Assembly: GCA_913775975.1 (NCBI GenBank)
Contig: CAJYLQ010000020.1
Location: forward strand, 1-64,000
Origin: an uncultured Sphingomonas sp.
GTDB taxonomy: Bacteria > Pseudomonadota > Alphaproteobacteria > Sphingomonadales > Sphingomonadaceae
DNA length: 64,000 nucleotides
Direction of reading: 5' to 3'
The notes under the pieces were generated by a model. It made no database searches. It was given only the letters and a program-made list of their open reading frames with translations, and was not told the origin of the DNA. Made by a program: the position numbers and the translations under genes. Positions within the stretch are counted from its first letter, which is position 1, and every line of letters starts with the position of its first letter. Below are positions 8,230 through 16,191 of this stretch, in pieces.

Positions 8230-8667
8230 TCAATTCACCTGATCCGGCGGCAGCACGGGCAGCGGCAGCGGCAGCAGCGGCACGCCCTCCGCCGCCAGTT
8301 CCCGCGCCTCCGCCACGCTGGCCTGGCCGTGGATCGTCGCGGCCGCCTCCTCGCCGCTATGCATCGCGCGGGCACGCTCGGCGAAGGCGGTGCCGACCCA
8401 TTGCGACTTTTCCAGCAGCCCCGCCTGCATCCGCGCCAGCTGCGCCACCGCCTCCTTCAGCTTCGCCGCGTCGGGCGCGGCCTCGACGGCACGCTGGTTG
8501 CCTTTCGCCGCGACGGCGGGCGCCATCACCGCCTTGCCGATATCGGTGTCGCCGCAGATCGGGCAGGCGACATGGCCCGCCGCGCGCTGCGCCTCCCATG
8601 CCGCGCCGGATGCGAACCACGCCTCGAACACATGACCGGCCGGGCAGCGCAGGTCGAAGACGATCAC
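8230..8667 (-). CDS. DUF1178 family protein
   Basis: A 145-residue protein starting at GTG 8667, giving the family's usual IVFDLRC N-terminus. Two cysteine pairs are visible: one near the start (RCPAGHVFEAWF) and CPICGD about 25 residues later, resembling a small zinc ribbon. A helical middle and a Pro/Leu-rich tail follow. Function of the family is unknown. The GTGA start overlaps the stop of the nitrilase-family gene by four bases, so translation is likely coupled. The longer upstream reading of this frame is antisense-like low-complexity sequence and was dropped. Confidence 0.85.
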   Translation of the reverse strand: MIVFDLRCPAGHVFEAWFASGAAWEAQRAAGHVACPICGDTDIGKAVMAPAVAAKGNQRAVEAAPDAAKLKEAVAQLARMQAGLLEKSQWVGTAFAERARAMHSGEEAAATIHGQASVAEARELAAEGVPLLPLPLPVLPPDQVN

Positions 8668-9488
8668 CGCACCACCGACACGGGCGGGATCGCGCGGCGA
8701 TGGCGCAGCGCCGGGATGCGCGCGCGCACGTCCGCGACCTGCGCCGGGTCCAGATCGACCAGCGCCAGCCCCGCCGGCTCGGCCATGTCGACCAGCACCG
8801 TCCCCCACGGGTCGATCGCCAGCGAATGGCCATAGGTCACGCGCCCGTCCTCATGCTCGCCCGTCTGCGCCGCCGCGAGGACGAACGCCCCCGCCTCGAT
8901 CGCGCGGGCGCGCAGCAGCGTGTGCCAGTGCGCCGCGCCCGTCGGCCGGGTGAAGGCGGCGGGCACCGCCAGCACCGTCGCGCCCGCATCGCTCAGCGCG
9001 CGGAACAGGTCGGGGAAGCGGATGTCGTAGAAGATGGTCAGGCCGACCATGCCGACCGGCGTGTCGACCACCACCGCCGTCTCGCCCGGCGTGTAGCTGG
9101 CCGATTCGCGCCAGCTCTCGCCCGTCGGCAGGTCGACGTCGAACAGGTGCAGCTTGTCGTATCGCGCGCGGATCGCGCCATCGGCATCGATCACGAAGGC
9201 GCGGTTCGCCAGCCGGCCATCGTCGCGCCGCACCGCCAGCGATCCCAGATGCACCCAGATGCCGTGCCGCGCCGCCGCCTCGCGCACCGCCGCCAGCACG
9301 CGGTCGTCCGCCTCCGCCGCGATGGACGCCGCCCCGCGCGCGCGGTTCCGGTCCATCAGGCCGGACATTTCGGGCGTGAACAGCATCGCCGCGCCATCAC
9401 CCGCCGCGCGCGCGATCGCATCGGTCAGCGTGCGGGCGTTGGCGGCCGGATCGATCCCGGCCGTCATCTGGAGCAGCGCCGCCCTCAC
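8664..9488 (-). CDS. Nitrilase-superfamily amidohydrolase lacking the catalytic Cys
   Basis: A 274-residue carbon-nitrogen hydrolase of the Nit/omega-amidase type. Glu40 (FTPEMS) and Lys112 (YDKLHLFD) of the Glu-Lys-Cys triad are in place. The third position, normally ICYDIRFP, reads IFYDIRFP: codon 153 (9030-9032, minus strand) is TTC, not TGC. Everything around it is conserved (HWHTLLRARAIE, SLAIDPWG). As written the protein should not form the thioimidate intermediate, so it is either inactive, repurposed or affected by a one-base error. It overlaps grxC by four bases upstream and the DUF1178 gene by four downstream. Confidence 0.88.
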   Translation of the reverse strand: MRAALLQMTAGIDPAANARTLTDAIARAAGDGAAMLFTPEMSGLMDRNRARGAASIAAEADDRVLAAVREAAARHGIWVHLGSLAVRRDDGRLANRAFVIDADGAIRARYDKLHLFDVDLPTGESWRESASYTPGETAVVVDTPVGMVGLTIFYDIRFPDLFRALSDAGATVLAVPAAFTRPTGAAHWHTLLRARAIEAGAFVLAAAQTGEHEDGRVTYGHSLAIDPWGTVLVDMAEPAGLALVDLDPAQVADVRARIPALRHRRAIPPVSVVR

Positions 9489-9742
9489 GTCGAAAGCAGG
9501 GGATCCAGTCCGCCGGCCCTGTCCAGCGCCGCCAGATCGTCCGACCCGCCGATATGCCGCCCGTCGATGAACACCTGCGGCACGGTGGTGCGGCCATCGG
9601 CGCGCTGGATCATCTCCGCGCGCTGCGGACCGCCCATCGTGATGTCATATTCCTCGGGCCGGACGCCCTTGGACGCCAGCAGCTGCTTGGCGCGCGTGCA
9701 ATAGGGGCAGAACGCCTTGGTATAGATTTCAACCTTCGCCAT
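9485..9742 (-). CDS. grxC: Glutaredoxin 3
   Basis: An 85-residue dithiol glutaredoxin that reduces disulfides and protein-glutathione adducts in the cytoplasm. The CPYC active site is at residues 12-15, the cis-Pro motif TVPQVFIDG and the GGSDDL glutathione-binding turn are present, and the length is normal. Its ATG is the first start of a tightly packed minus-strand operon (grxC, nitrilase-like, DUF1178, EamA) with an ATGA overlap to the next gene. Confidence 0.95.
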   Translation of the reverse strand: MAKVEIYTKAFCPYCTRAKQLLASKGVRPEEYDITMGGPQRAEMIQRADGRTTVPQVFIDGRHIGGSDDLAALDRAGGLDPLLST

Positions 9743-9778
9743 GCCTGTTCAGGTGAGATGCGCGGGCACGCTTGTCAA

Positions 9779-10516
9779 TCAGGGTTCATCCGGCAGCACC
9801 CGCGCCCAGCACAGGATCGTGACGGAGGCCGCGCCCGCCGCCAGCAGCGCGCGCGTACACGCCGCCGCCGTCGCGCCCGTTGTATAGACGTCGTCGACCA
9901 GCAGGATCGCGCGCCCGCGCACCCGCATGCGCCGCTCGGCCGGGACCAGGAACGCCCCCTGCACCGTCCGCGCCCGCGCGCGCCGGCCCAGCCCGCGCAG
10001 CAGCCGCGTCGGCCGCCGCCGCTCCAGCAGCAGCGGATCGTGCGACAGGCCCGTGGCCCGCGCCAGCGCGTCGGCGATCAGCGCCGCCTGGTTGAAGCCG
10101 CGCCGCCACAGCCGCGCGCGGTGCAGCGGCACCGGCACCAGCAGCGCGTTCGGCGCGTCCATCGGCACCAGCCGCGCCATCGCCCGCGCCATCGTTCCCG
10201 CCAGCGCGATCCGTCCGCCATGCTTCAGCCGCACCGCCAGCCGCCCCGCGACCGGGCCATAGGCGACCGCCGCGCGCACCCCCGCATGGCGCGGCGGCTT
10301 CGCGGCGCAGGGGGCGCAGACCGCGCCCTCGCAGCGATCATGGTCGAACGGCACGTGGCACGCCGCGCACCAGGGCGGCCCCAGGAAGCGCAGCCCGCGC
10401 CAGCAGTCCGCGCAGAAGCGGTGATCCGCTGCCACCGGCACGCCGCATCCCGCGCAGCGCGGCGGCAGCGCATAGGCGGCCATGCGGGCCAGCGGCTCGA
10501 TCAGGCGGCGCAGCAT
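9779..10516 (-). CDS. ComF family phosphoribosyltransferase-like protein
   Basis: A 245-residue protein of the ComF/GntX family, linked to DNA uptake in naturally competent bacteria. An N-terminal zinc-finger region has CAGC, CADC, CAAC and CAPC pairs (about residues 20-80). The C-terminal PRTase domain shows the PRPP-binding LLVDDVYTTGATAAA. The start is ATG 10516, giving the usual MLRRLIEPL opening; the frame upstream is not credible. It lies 36 bases before grxC and diverges from the methyltransferase. A ComM homologue lies 10 kb away, but no other uptake genes are seen. Confidence 0.9.
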   Translation of the reverse strand: MLRRLIEPLARMAAYALPPRCAGCGVPVAADHRFCADCWRGLRFLGPPWCAACHVPFDHDRCEGAVCAPCAAKPPRHAGVRAAVAYGPVAGRLAVRLKHGGRIALAGTMARAMARLVPMDAPNALLVPVPLHRARLWRRGFNQAALIADALARATGLSHDPLLLERRRPTRLLRGLGRRARARTVQGAFLVPAERRMRVRGRAILLVDDVYTTGATAAACTRALLAAGAASVTILCWARVLPDEP

Positions 10517-10563
10517 CACGCCGCCGCTTGTCGCCGGGGATGCGAGGGGGCACAAGCGCGCGC

Positions 10564-11394
10564 ATGGCCGCCCCCGACATCTTCGACCGCGCGCTGCGCC
10601 GCGCCCGCCGCGATCGCGCCGCCAGGGGCTTCGCAAGCCACGATTTTCTGCGCGCCGCGATGCTCGACGGGATCGCCGACCGGCTGGCGACCGTGACGCG
10701 CGACTTCACCGACTTCCTCGATATCGGCAGTTTCGACGGCGGCTTCGCGCCCCCGCCCGGCGCGCGGATCGCACGGCTGGATGCCGGCCGGTCCTTCGCG
10801 AAGGCGAGCGGCGGCGTACAGGGGGACGAGGATCGCCTGCCCTTCGCGGACGGCGCGTTCGACTGCGTCGTCAGCGCGGGCGTGCTCGACCAGGTCAACG
10901 ACGTGCCCGGCGCGCTGGCGCTCGCGCGGCGGGCGTTGCGGCCCGACGGCCTGTTCCTGGCGGCGTTCGTCGGCGCCGGCTCCTTCCCCACGCTGCGGCG
11001 CGCCTTCGCGGAGGCGGAGCGGGAGCGGCCGGTCGCGCGCACGCATCCGCAGATCGACGTCCGCTCCGCCGGCGACCTGCTGATGCGCGCCGGCTTCGCG
11101 CTGCCGGTCGCGGATATCGAGACGCTGGATATCGGCTATCCCGACCTGTTCCGGCTGATCGAGGATCTGCGCGGCATGGCCGGCACCGCCATCCTGGCGG
11201 ACCGGCATCCGCTGTCCCGCGAAGCGCTGGCCCGCGCCGCCACGGTCTTCGCCGACGCCGCCGGCCCCGACGGCCGCATCCGCGAGCGGGTGGAGATCAT
11301 CTTCTGCACCGGCTGGTCACCCGACCCCAGCCAGCCCAAGCCCGCCCGCCCCGGCAGCGCGACCGCCTCACTGGCCAGCCAGATCGGGCGCTGA
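10564..11394 (+). CDS. SAM-dependent methyltransferase, NDUFAF5-like
   Basis: A 276-residue class I methyltransferase. Motif I is degenerate (FLDIGSFDGG); motif II/III region reads EDRLPFADGAFDCVVSAGVL, followed by ARRALRPDGLFLAAFVG. The N-terminal FDRALRRARRDRAA and the C-terminal LIEDLRGMAGTAIL are characteristic of the C20orf7/NDUFAF5 branch, whose mitochondrial member modifies an Arg of a complex I subunit (there a hydroxylase). The bacterial role is not established. The first ATG at 10564 fits the family start. Its 3' end is overlapped by an opposing frame. Confidence 0.8.
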   Translation: MAAPDIFDRALRRARRDRAARGFASHDFLRAAMLDGIADRLATVTRDFTDFLDIGSFDGGFAPPPGARIARLDAGRSFAKASGGVQGDEDRLPFADGAFDCVVSAGVLDQVNDVPGALALARRALRPDGLFLAAFVGAGSFPTLRRAFAEAERERPVARTHPQIDVRSAGDLLMRAGFALPVADIETLDIGYPDLFRLIEDLRGMAGTAILADRHPLSREALARAATVFADAAGPDGRIRERVEIIFCTGWSPDPSQPKPARPGSATASLASQIGR

Positions 11395-11903
11395 GGGCGC
11401 AGGGACGGAAGCCGGCTGCCGCTCCACCAGCGTGCGGCCCTACACTTCCCGTGATGACCGTAGGTCCGGATCGCGTCCCTGCGCAGCGCATCCAGATCCC
11501 GTTCGTCGGCCACGCCGATATAGGATCGGGCGGGAACCTCGCCCGCCGGGCAACGGGTCAACGCCGCGCCGTCTTCGGCAGCGACGATATTGTAGCTGCC
11601 CGCAGCGTTGCGGCGGAGCCAGTAGATACTCTCGCGGGGCAGGGCATATGTGTGCTGGACCGCCAGCGTCCATACGCTCCTGCCGGGGGATACGCCGTCG
11701 ATCACCCGCCGCACGTCCAGCGCAACGAGCCACGGCCACGACATGACGATACAGTCGCTGCCGCAGTCGCCGATCACGCTCGGGATCTGATCGACCGGCC
11801 GTGCGCGGACTTTCGCGTCATAGCAGGGCCGCTCCGCCGCCGCTGCCGACCATGCGATCAGGCCGATCGCCGCAGCGGCTGTCCGAAGAATAAAATCGAG
11901 CAT
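11136..11903 (-). CDS. Secreted hypothetical protein, 3' end doubtful
   Basis: The N-terminal 150 residues look genuine: a signal peptide (FILRTAAAAIGLIAWSAAA, cleavage near AAA-ERP), then cysteines in ERPCYD and GDCGSDCIV and a core containing MSWPWLVALDVRRV and IYWLRRNAAGSYNIV. This resembles sphingomonad periplasmic proteins of unknown function. After about residue 150 the frame turns Arg/Trp/Pro-rich and runs 259 bases antisense into the methyltransferase gene, which is unlikely for a real protein. A stop in another frame lies near 11440, so a small frameshift or lost stop at about 11440-11460 is likely. True end uncertain. Confidence 0.55.
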   Translation of the reverse strand: MLDFILRTAAAAIGLIAWSAAAAERPCYDAKVRARPVDQIPSVIGDCGSDCIVMSWPWLVALDVRRVIDGVSPGRSVWTLAVQHTYALPRESIYWLRRNAAGSYNIVAAEDGAALTRCPAGEVPARSYIGVADERDLDALRRDAIRTYGHHGKCRAARWWSGSRLPSLRPQRPIWLASEAVALPGRAGLGWLGSGDQPVQKMISTRSRMRPSGPAASAKTVAARASASRDSGCRSARMAVPAMPRRSSISRNRSG

Positions 11904-11963
11904 ACTGGCAGGCTTAGCGGAAATGTCATGCCGCCGAAACTGCGCGCCTCGATCGGCAAACCC

Positions 11964-11989
11964 GCCCGCCGCACATCGATGCGGCGGGC
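11964..11989 (-). terminator. Terminator after the GH51 gene
   Basis: GCCCGCCGCA and TGCGGCGGGC make a perfect 10-bp stem with loop CATCGA, 14 bases beyond the GH51 stop. On the minus strand a short GGGTTTG follows. Confidence 0.5.
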
Positions 11990-12003
11990 GAGCGGTTACC
12001 CGA

Positions 12004-13566
12004 TCAGCGGATATCCAGCATCACCACCGACTTGGGCGGCAGCGTCACCGTCAGCGTGCCCGCCGCCATCGTCGCGCCAGTGAACGCCGTCGGACGCACC
12101 GTGTCGGGCGCGTCGAACGTGTTGTGCGCGTCCATCGCCTGCGCGGTCAGGATGCGGCCCGTGACCGCGCTGCCGGTCACGCCGTCCAGCTTCACCGTCA
12201 CCGTCGCGGGCTGGTTGGGATCAACGTTCGTCAGGCCCATATGGACGACGCCGTCGGTGCCCCGCACCGCGCTGGCGCTGACCGCCTTCAGCGTCCACTC
12301 GTTCTTGTTGTACCAGCGCGACTGCACGTCGACCGGCAGGACGATGCCGTCCTGATAGTCCTTGTACAGGTCGAACACCCAATAGGTCGGCGTCTTCACC
12401 ATGCGGTTGCCGTCGGTCAGCAGCATCGCCTGCAGCACGTTGACCATCTGCGCGATGTTGGCGCCGCGCAGGCGATCGGTGTGGCGGGCGAAGATGTCGA
12501 AGTTCAGGCTCGTCACCAGCGCGTCGCGCAGCGAGTTCTGCTGATAGAGGAAGCCCGGATGGCTGCCCGGCTCCTGATCGTACCAGGTGCCCCATTCGTC
12601 GACCAGCAGCGCGACCCGCTTCTTGGGATCGTACTTGTCCATCCGCGCGGCGTGCTCGGTGATATAGCCGTCCATCTTGACCGTCTTGGCCAGCGTGCGC
12701 GCCCACTGGTCCTCGTCGAACCCGGTCGCCGCGCCCTTGTGGTTCCAGTCATAGGGGATGGTGTAGTAATGGACGCCGATGCCGTCGAAATGCCCGCCGG
12801 CATCGCGCATCATCACGTCGGTCCAGTTATAGTCGTCGGCATTGGCGCCGCTGGCGACCTTCATCACCGATTGCCCGGCCGGCATCTTGATGAAGGTGGA
12901 ATACCGGCGCGTCACGTCCGCCGCATATTCCGGCCGCATGTTGCCGCCGCAGCCCCACAGCTCGTTGCCGATGCCGAACATCGCCAGCTTCCACGGCGCC
13001 TTGCGGCCGTTGGCGGCGCGCTCCTTGGCCAGGCTCGACCCGGTGGGGGAGGTCATGTATTCGACCCACTCCGCCATCTCGTACGGCGGCGCGCTGCCGA
13101 CATTGCCGCTGACATAGGCCTCGGCGCCGACCATCTCGGCATAGTTCATGAACTCGTGCGTGCCGACCGCATTGTCCTCGGTCACGCCGCCCCAGTTCGT
13201 GTTGATCTTGATCTTGCGCTTGCCCGGCTCACCGATGCCCTCGCGCCAGTGATATTCGTCGGCGAAGCAGCCGCCCGGCCAGCGGATCACCGGCGTGCGG
13301 ATCGCCTTCAGCGCGTCCAGCACGTCGCGGCGATAGCCGTTGACGTTGGGCACCTTGCTGTTCCTGCCCACCCAGATGCCGCCATAGATGCCGGTGCCCA
13401 AATGCTCCGCGAACTGGCCGAAGATGCGCTTGTCGAACTTGGGCGCGGGGCGGTCGCCATGCACCGTCACCTGATTCGCGTCCGCCGACATGTCCGTCGC
13501 GGGCATCGTCTGGGCGATGGCCGGCGCCGCCAGCACAAGCGCCAGCGCGCTCAACATGATTCGCAT
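12004..13566 (-). CDS. Alpha-L-arabinofuranosidase, GH51
   Basis: A 520-residue secreted glycosidase that releases terminal alpha-L-arabinofuranosyl units from arabinan or arabinoxylan. A signal peptide (IMLSALALVLAAPAIAQ) is followed by the GH51 barrel and a C-terminal beta domain. The acid/base Glu202 lies in FGIGNELWG and the nucleophile Glu324 in LLVDEWGTWYD; the FGQFAEHLG and RWPGGCFADEYHW motifs of the family are intact. I use ATG 13566 with GGGAG eight bases upstream, not the in-frame ATG at 13590. It diverges from the GH127-GH43 pair across 259 bases that hold a palindrome. Confidence 0.93.
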   Translation of the reverse strand: MRIMLSALALVLAAPAIAQTMPATDMSADANQVTVHGDRPAPKFDKRIFGQFAEHLGTGIYGGIWVGRNSKVPNVNGYRRDVLDALKAIRTPVIRWPGGCFADEYHWREGIGEPGKRKIKINTNWGGVTEDNAVGTHEFMNYAEMVGAEAYVSGNVGSAPPYEMAEWVEYMTSPTGSSLAKERAANGRKAPWKLAMFGIGNELWGCGGNMRPEYAADVTRRYSTFIKMPAGQSVMKVASGANADDYNWTDVMMRDAGGHFDGIGVHYYTIPYDWNHKGAATGFDEDQWARTLAKTVKMDGYITEHAARMDKYDPKKRVALLVDEWGTWYDQEPGSHPGFLYQQNSLRDALVTSLNFDIFARHTDRLRGANIAQMVNVLQAMLLTDGNRMVKTPTYWVFDLYKDYQDGIVLPVDVQSRWYNKNEWTLKAVSASAVRGTDGVVHMGLTNVDPNQPATVTVKLDGVTGSAVTGRILTAQAMDAHNTFDAPDTVRPTAFTGATMAAGTLTVTLPPKSVVMLDIR

Positions 13567-13601
13567 GATCCTATCTCTCCCTTGGAACATTTATCTCGCT
13601 G

Positions 13602-13612
13602 TTGTCGGACAA
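13602..13612. promoter_or_regulatory. Palindrome in the divergent GH51/GH127 promoter region
   Basis: TTGTC-G-GACAA is a perfect dyad, 36 bases upstream of the GH51 start. Sites of this form are bound by GntR/FadR-type regulators. A related TTGTCGGAACA lies downstream of the GH43 gene at about 17600. No regulator gene is in the cluster, so operator function is inference. Confidence 0.35.
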
Positions 13613-13825
13613 TAGCCGCACCCGCCACCTTCGCAAGGCGGTTGTTCGCGATCGACAGGCGGCGCGACGTCGTCGGATTGCATTACGCCGACAAATGCCG
13701 TCTAACCGGCGTCGAACATCGGCGGCAGGACGGACCCGCGCGAACGACGCGGGCCATCGGTTGGAGAGGACGGGCACCATGCCGGCGCCCCGCCCCTCCC
13801 CTTGCCCCAAGGTTGGAGGAATGCC

Positions 13826-16183
13826 GTGATCGTTACCCGTCGCCTGCTGCTGGCCGGCACCAGCATCGCCGCGATGGCGGGCCCCGCCATCGCCGCCACA
13901 TCCGCCGTGCCGATCAGCGGCGTACGGGTCACGCCCGTCCCCGCGCGCCATGTCCACCTGAAACCGTCCGTCTTCGCGGACGCGTTCGCCGCCAACCGGC
14001 GCTATCTGCTGTCGCTCGACCCGGAGCGGTTGCTCCACAATTTCTACCTGTCCGCCGGCCTGCCCGCGCCCAAGCCCGGCTATGGCGGCTGGGAGTCGCG
14101 CGGCATCGCGGGACATTCGCTCGGCCACTGGCTGTCGGGCTGCGCGCTAACGATCGCCAACACGGGCGATCGCCAGCTTGCCGCCAGCCTGGACCATGCG
14201 CTCGCCGAAATGGCGCGCATCCAGGCCGCGCATGGCGACGGCTATTGCGGCGGCACCACCGTCGACCGCGACGGCAAGACGATCGACGGGAAGATCGTGT
14301 TCGAGGAGGTGCGCCGCGGCGACATCCGATCGGGCGGGTTCGACCTCAATGGCGGCTGGGTGCCGCTCTATACCTGGCACAAGGTCCATGCCGGCCTGCT
14401 CGACGCGCACAATCTGGCCAACAACCCGCGCGCGCTGCCGATCGCGATCGGCCTCGCCACCTATCTGGCGGGCGTGCTGGAGCCGCTGGACGATGCGCAG
14501 ATGCAGCGCGTGCTGGCGGCCGAACATGGCGGCCTGAACGATACCTATGCCGAAACCTACGCGCTGACCGGCAATCCCCGCTGGCGCGCGATGGCGGAAA
14601 AGATCCGGCACAAGGCGGTGCTCGATCCCCTTACCGCGCAGCAGGACAGGCTGGCCGGCCTCCACGCCAATACGCAGATCCCGAAGCTGATCGGCCTTGC
14701 CCGCCTGCACGAGGTGACGGGTAACCCGAACCACGCCACCGCCGCCCGCTTCTTCCACCAGCGCGTCACGCAGCATCACAGCTACGCGATCGGCGGCAAT
14801 TCCGAACGCGAGCATTTCGGCCAGCCCGACCAGCTGTCGAAACGCGTGACGGAGGCGACGTGCGAGGCGTGCAACAGCTACAACATGCTGAAGCTGACCC
14901 GGCACCTCTATGGCTGGCAGCCGCGCGCCGACTGGTTCGATTTCTACGAACGCGTGCAGCTGAACCACATCCTCGCGCATCAGCGCCCCGATACCGGCCA
15001 GTTCGTCTATTTCATGCCGCTCGCCGCCGGCGCCCGCCGCAGCTATTCGACCGGCGAGGAAAGCTTCTGGTGCTGCGTCGGCTCCGGCATGGAAAGCCAC
15101 GCGAAACATGCCGATTCGATATACTGGCAGGATCCGCGGACGCTCTACGTGAACCTCTACATCCCCAGCAGCCTCGACCTTGCCGATCGCGGGCTGGCGC
15201 TGGACCTCGATACGAAGATGCCGATGGAGGGCGCCGCCACGCTCACCGTCCGCCGCGCGCCGCGCACCGCGACGGCGCTCGCGCTGCGCCTGCCCGGCTG
15301 GACGCGGAACCCGATGGTGGAACTGAACGGCAAACCCGCGCCGGCCGTGATGCGCGATGGCTATGCGGTGATCGCGCGGCGCTGGCAGGCGGGCGACACG
15401 GTGCGGCTGACGCTGCCGATGGCGCTGGTGGCCGAACCGATGCCGGACGATCCCACCATGGTATCCTTCCGCCACGGCCCGCTCGTGCTTGCCGCCGACA
15501 TGGGCCCGGCCGCCAAGCCGTTCGAGGATCTGGGGCCCGCGCTCGTCGTCTCGGGTGCGCCCGCCGCCGCGCTGTCGGGCGGCAAGGGGCTGCGCTATGC
15601 CGCGAAATCGGCGCTGGGGGAGGATCTGACGCTCTCGCCCTTCTTCCCGCAATATGACCGCCGCACCGCCGTCTATTTCCCCACCTTCACGCCCGAACGC
15701 TGGGGCACGGAGAAGGCGGCCTATGTCGCCGCGCAGCAGCGCTACCGCGCGCTCGCCCGCCGCACCGTCGACACCATGTACCTCGGCGAAATGCAGCCGG
15801 AGCGCGACCACGCCTTCACCGCGTCGAACAGCGAGGCGATCCAGATCAACGGCCGCTCCGCGCGCCAGCTGAAGCCGGGTGAGACGATGGCGATGACGCT
15901 CGCGCGCCGGCCCGGTCCGGCGGTGCTGCGCGTCGTCTATTGGGGGCATGACGTCGATCGTGACATCGCGATCAGCGTCGACGGCCAGCCGCTCGTCACG
16001 GAAACGCGCAAGGGGCCGGGCCGCGACGGCTTCGTCGAGGTCGATTATCCGCTGCCCTCGGCGGGCGCGCAGGGCAAGCCCGATGCCGTGATCGGCTTCC
16101 GCGCGGTACGCGGCGACACGATCGTCTACGAGGTGCGCATGTTGACCGCGCCCGACGCCGCGCCGACCACCTCGCTGACCTGA
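13826..16183 (+). CDS. Beta-L-arabinofuranosidase-like protein, GH127 (DUF1680)
   Basis: A 785-residue exported glycosidase. The GTG at 13826 has GGAGG six bases upstream and gives a Tat-like leader (TRRLLLAG, then AAMAGPAIAA). The GH127 alpha/alpha barrel shows the WESRGIAGHSLGHWLSG motif, TEATCEACNSYNMLKL and SFWCCVGSGMESH; in characterised members the Glu and three Cys of these motifs bind zinc and one Cys is the nucleophile. All are present. A beta domain follows. It starts a probable two-gene operon with the GH43 gene eight bases downstream and likely removes beta-linked L-arabinofuranose exposed by the neighbours. Confidence 0.9.
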   Translation: MIVTRRLLLAGTSIAAMAGPAIAATSAVPISGVRVTPVPARHVHLKPSVFADAFAANRRYLLSLDPERLLHNFYLSAGLPAPKPGYGGWESRGIAGHSLGHWLSGCALTIANTGDRQLAASLDHALAEMARIQAAHGDGYCGGTTVDRDGKTIDGKIVFEEVRRGDIRSGGFDLNGGWVPLYTWHKVHAGLLDAHNLANNPRALPIAIGLATYLAGVLEPLDDAQMQRVLAAEHGGLNDTYAETYALTGNPRWRAMAEKIRHKAVLDPLTAQQDRLAGLHANTQIPKLIGLARLHEVTGNPNHATAARFFHQRVTQHHSYAIGGNSEREHFGQPDQLSKRVTEATCEACNSYNMLKLTRHLYGWQPRADWFDFYERVQLNHILAHQRPDTGQFVYFMPLAAGARRSYSTGEESFWCCVGSGMESHAKHADSIYWQDPRTLYVNLYIPSSLDLADRGLALDLDTKMPMEGAATLTVRRAPRTATALALRLPGWTRNPMVELNGKPAPAVMRDGYAVIARRWQAGDTVRLTLPMALVAEPMPDDPTMVSFRHGPLVLAADMGPAAKPFEDLGPALVVSGAPAAALSGGKGLRYAAKSALGEDLTLSPFFPQYDRRTAVYFPTFTPERWGTEKAAYVAAQQRYRALARRTVDTMYLGEMQPERDHAFTASNSEAIQINGRSARQLKPGETMAMTLARRPGPAVLRVVYWGHDVDRDIAISVDGQPLVTETRKGPGRDGFVEVDYPLPSAGAQGKPDAVIGFRAVRGDTIVYEVRMLTAPDAAPTTSLT

Positions 16184-16191
16184 AGGGGAAC

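Noticed and set aside
9030..9032. Selenocysteine or recoding at the nitrilase active site
   Set aside because: The codon is TTC, a plain Phe codon, not TGA.
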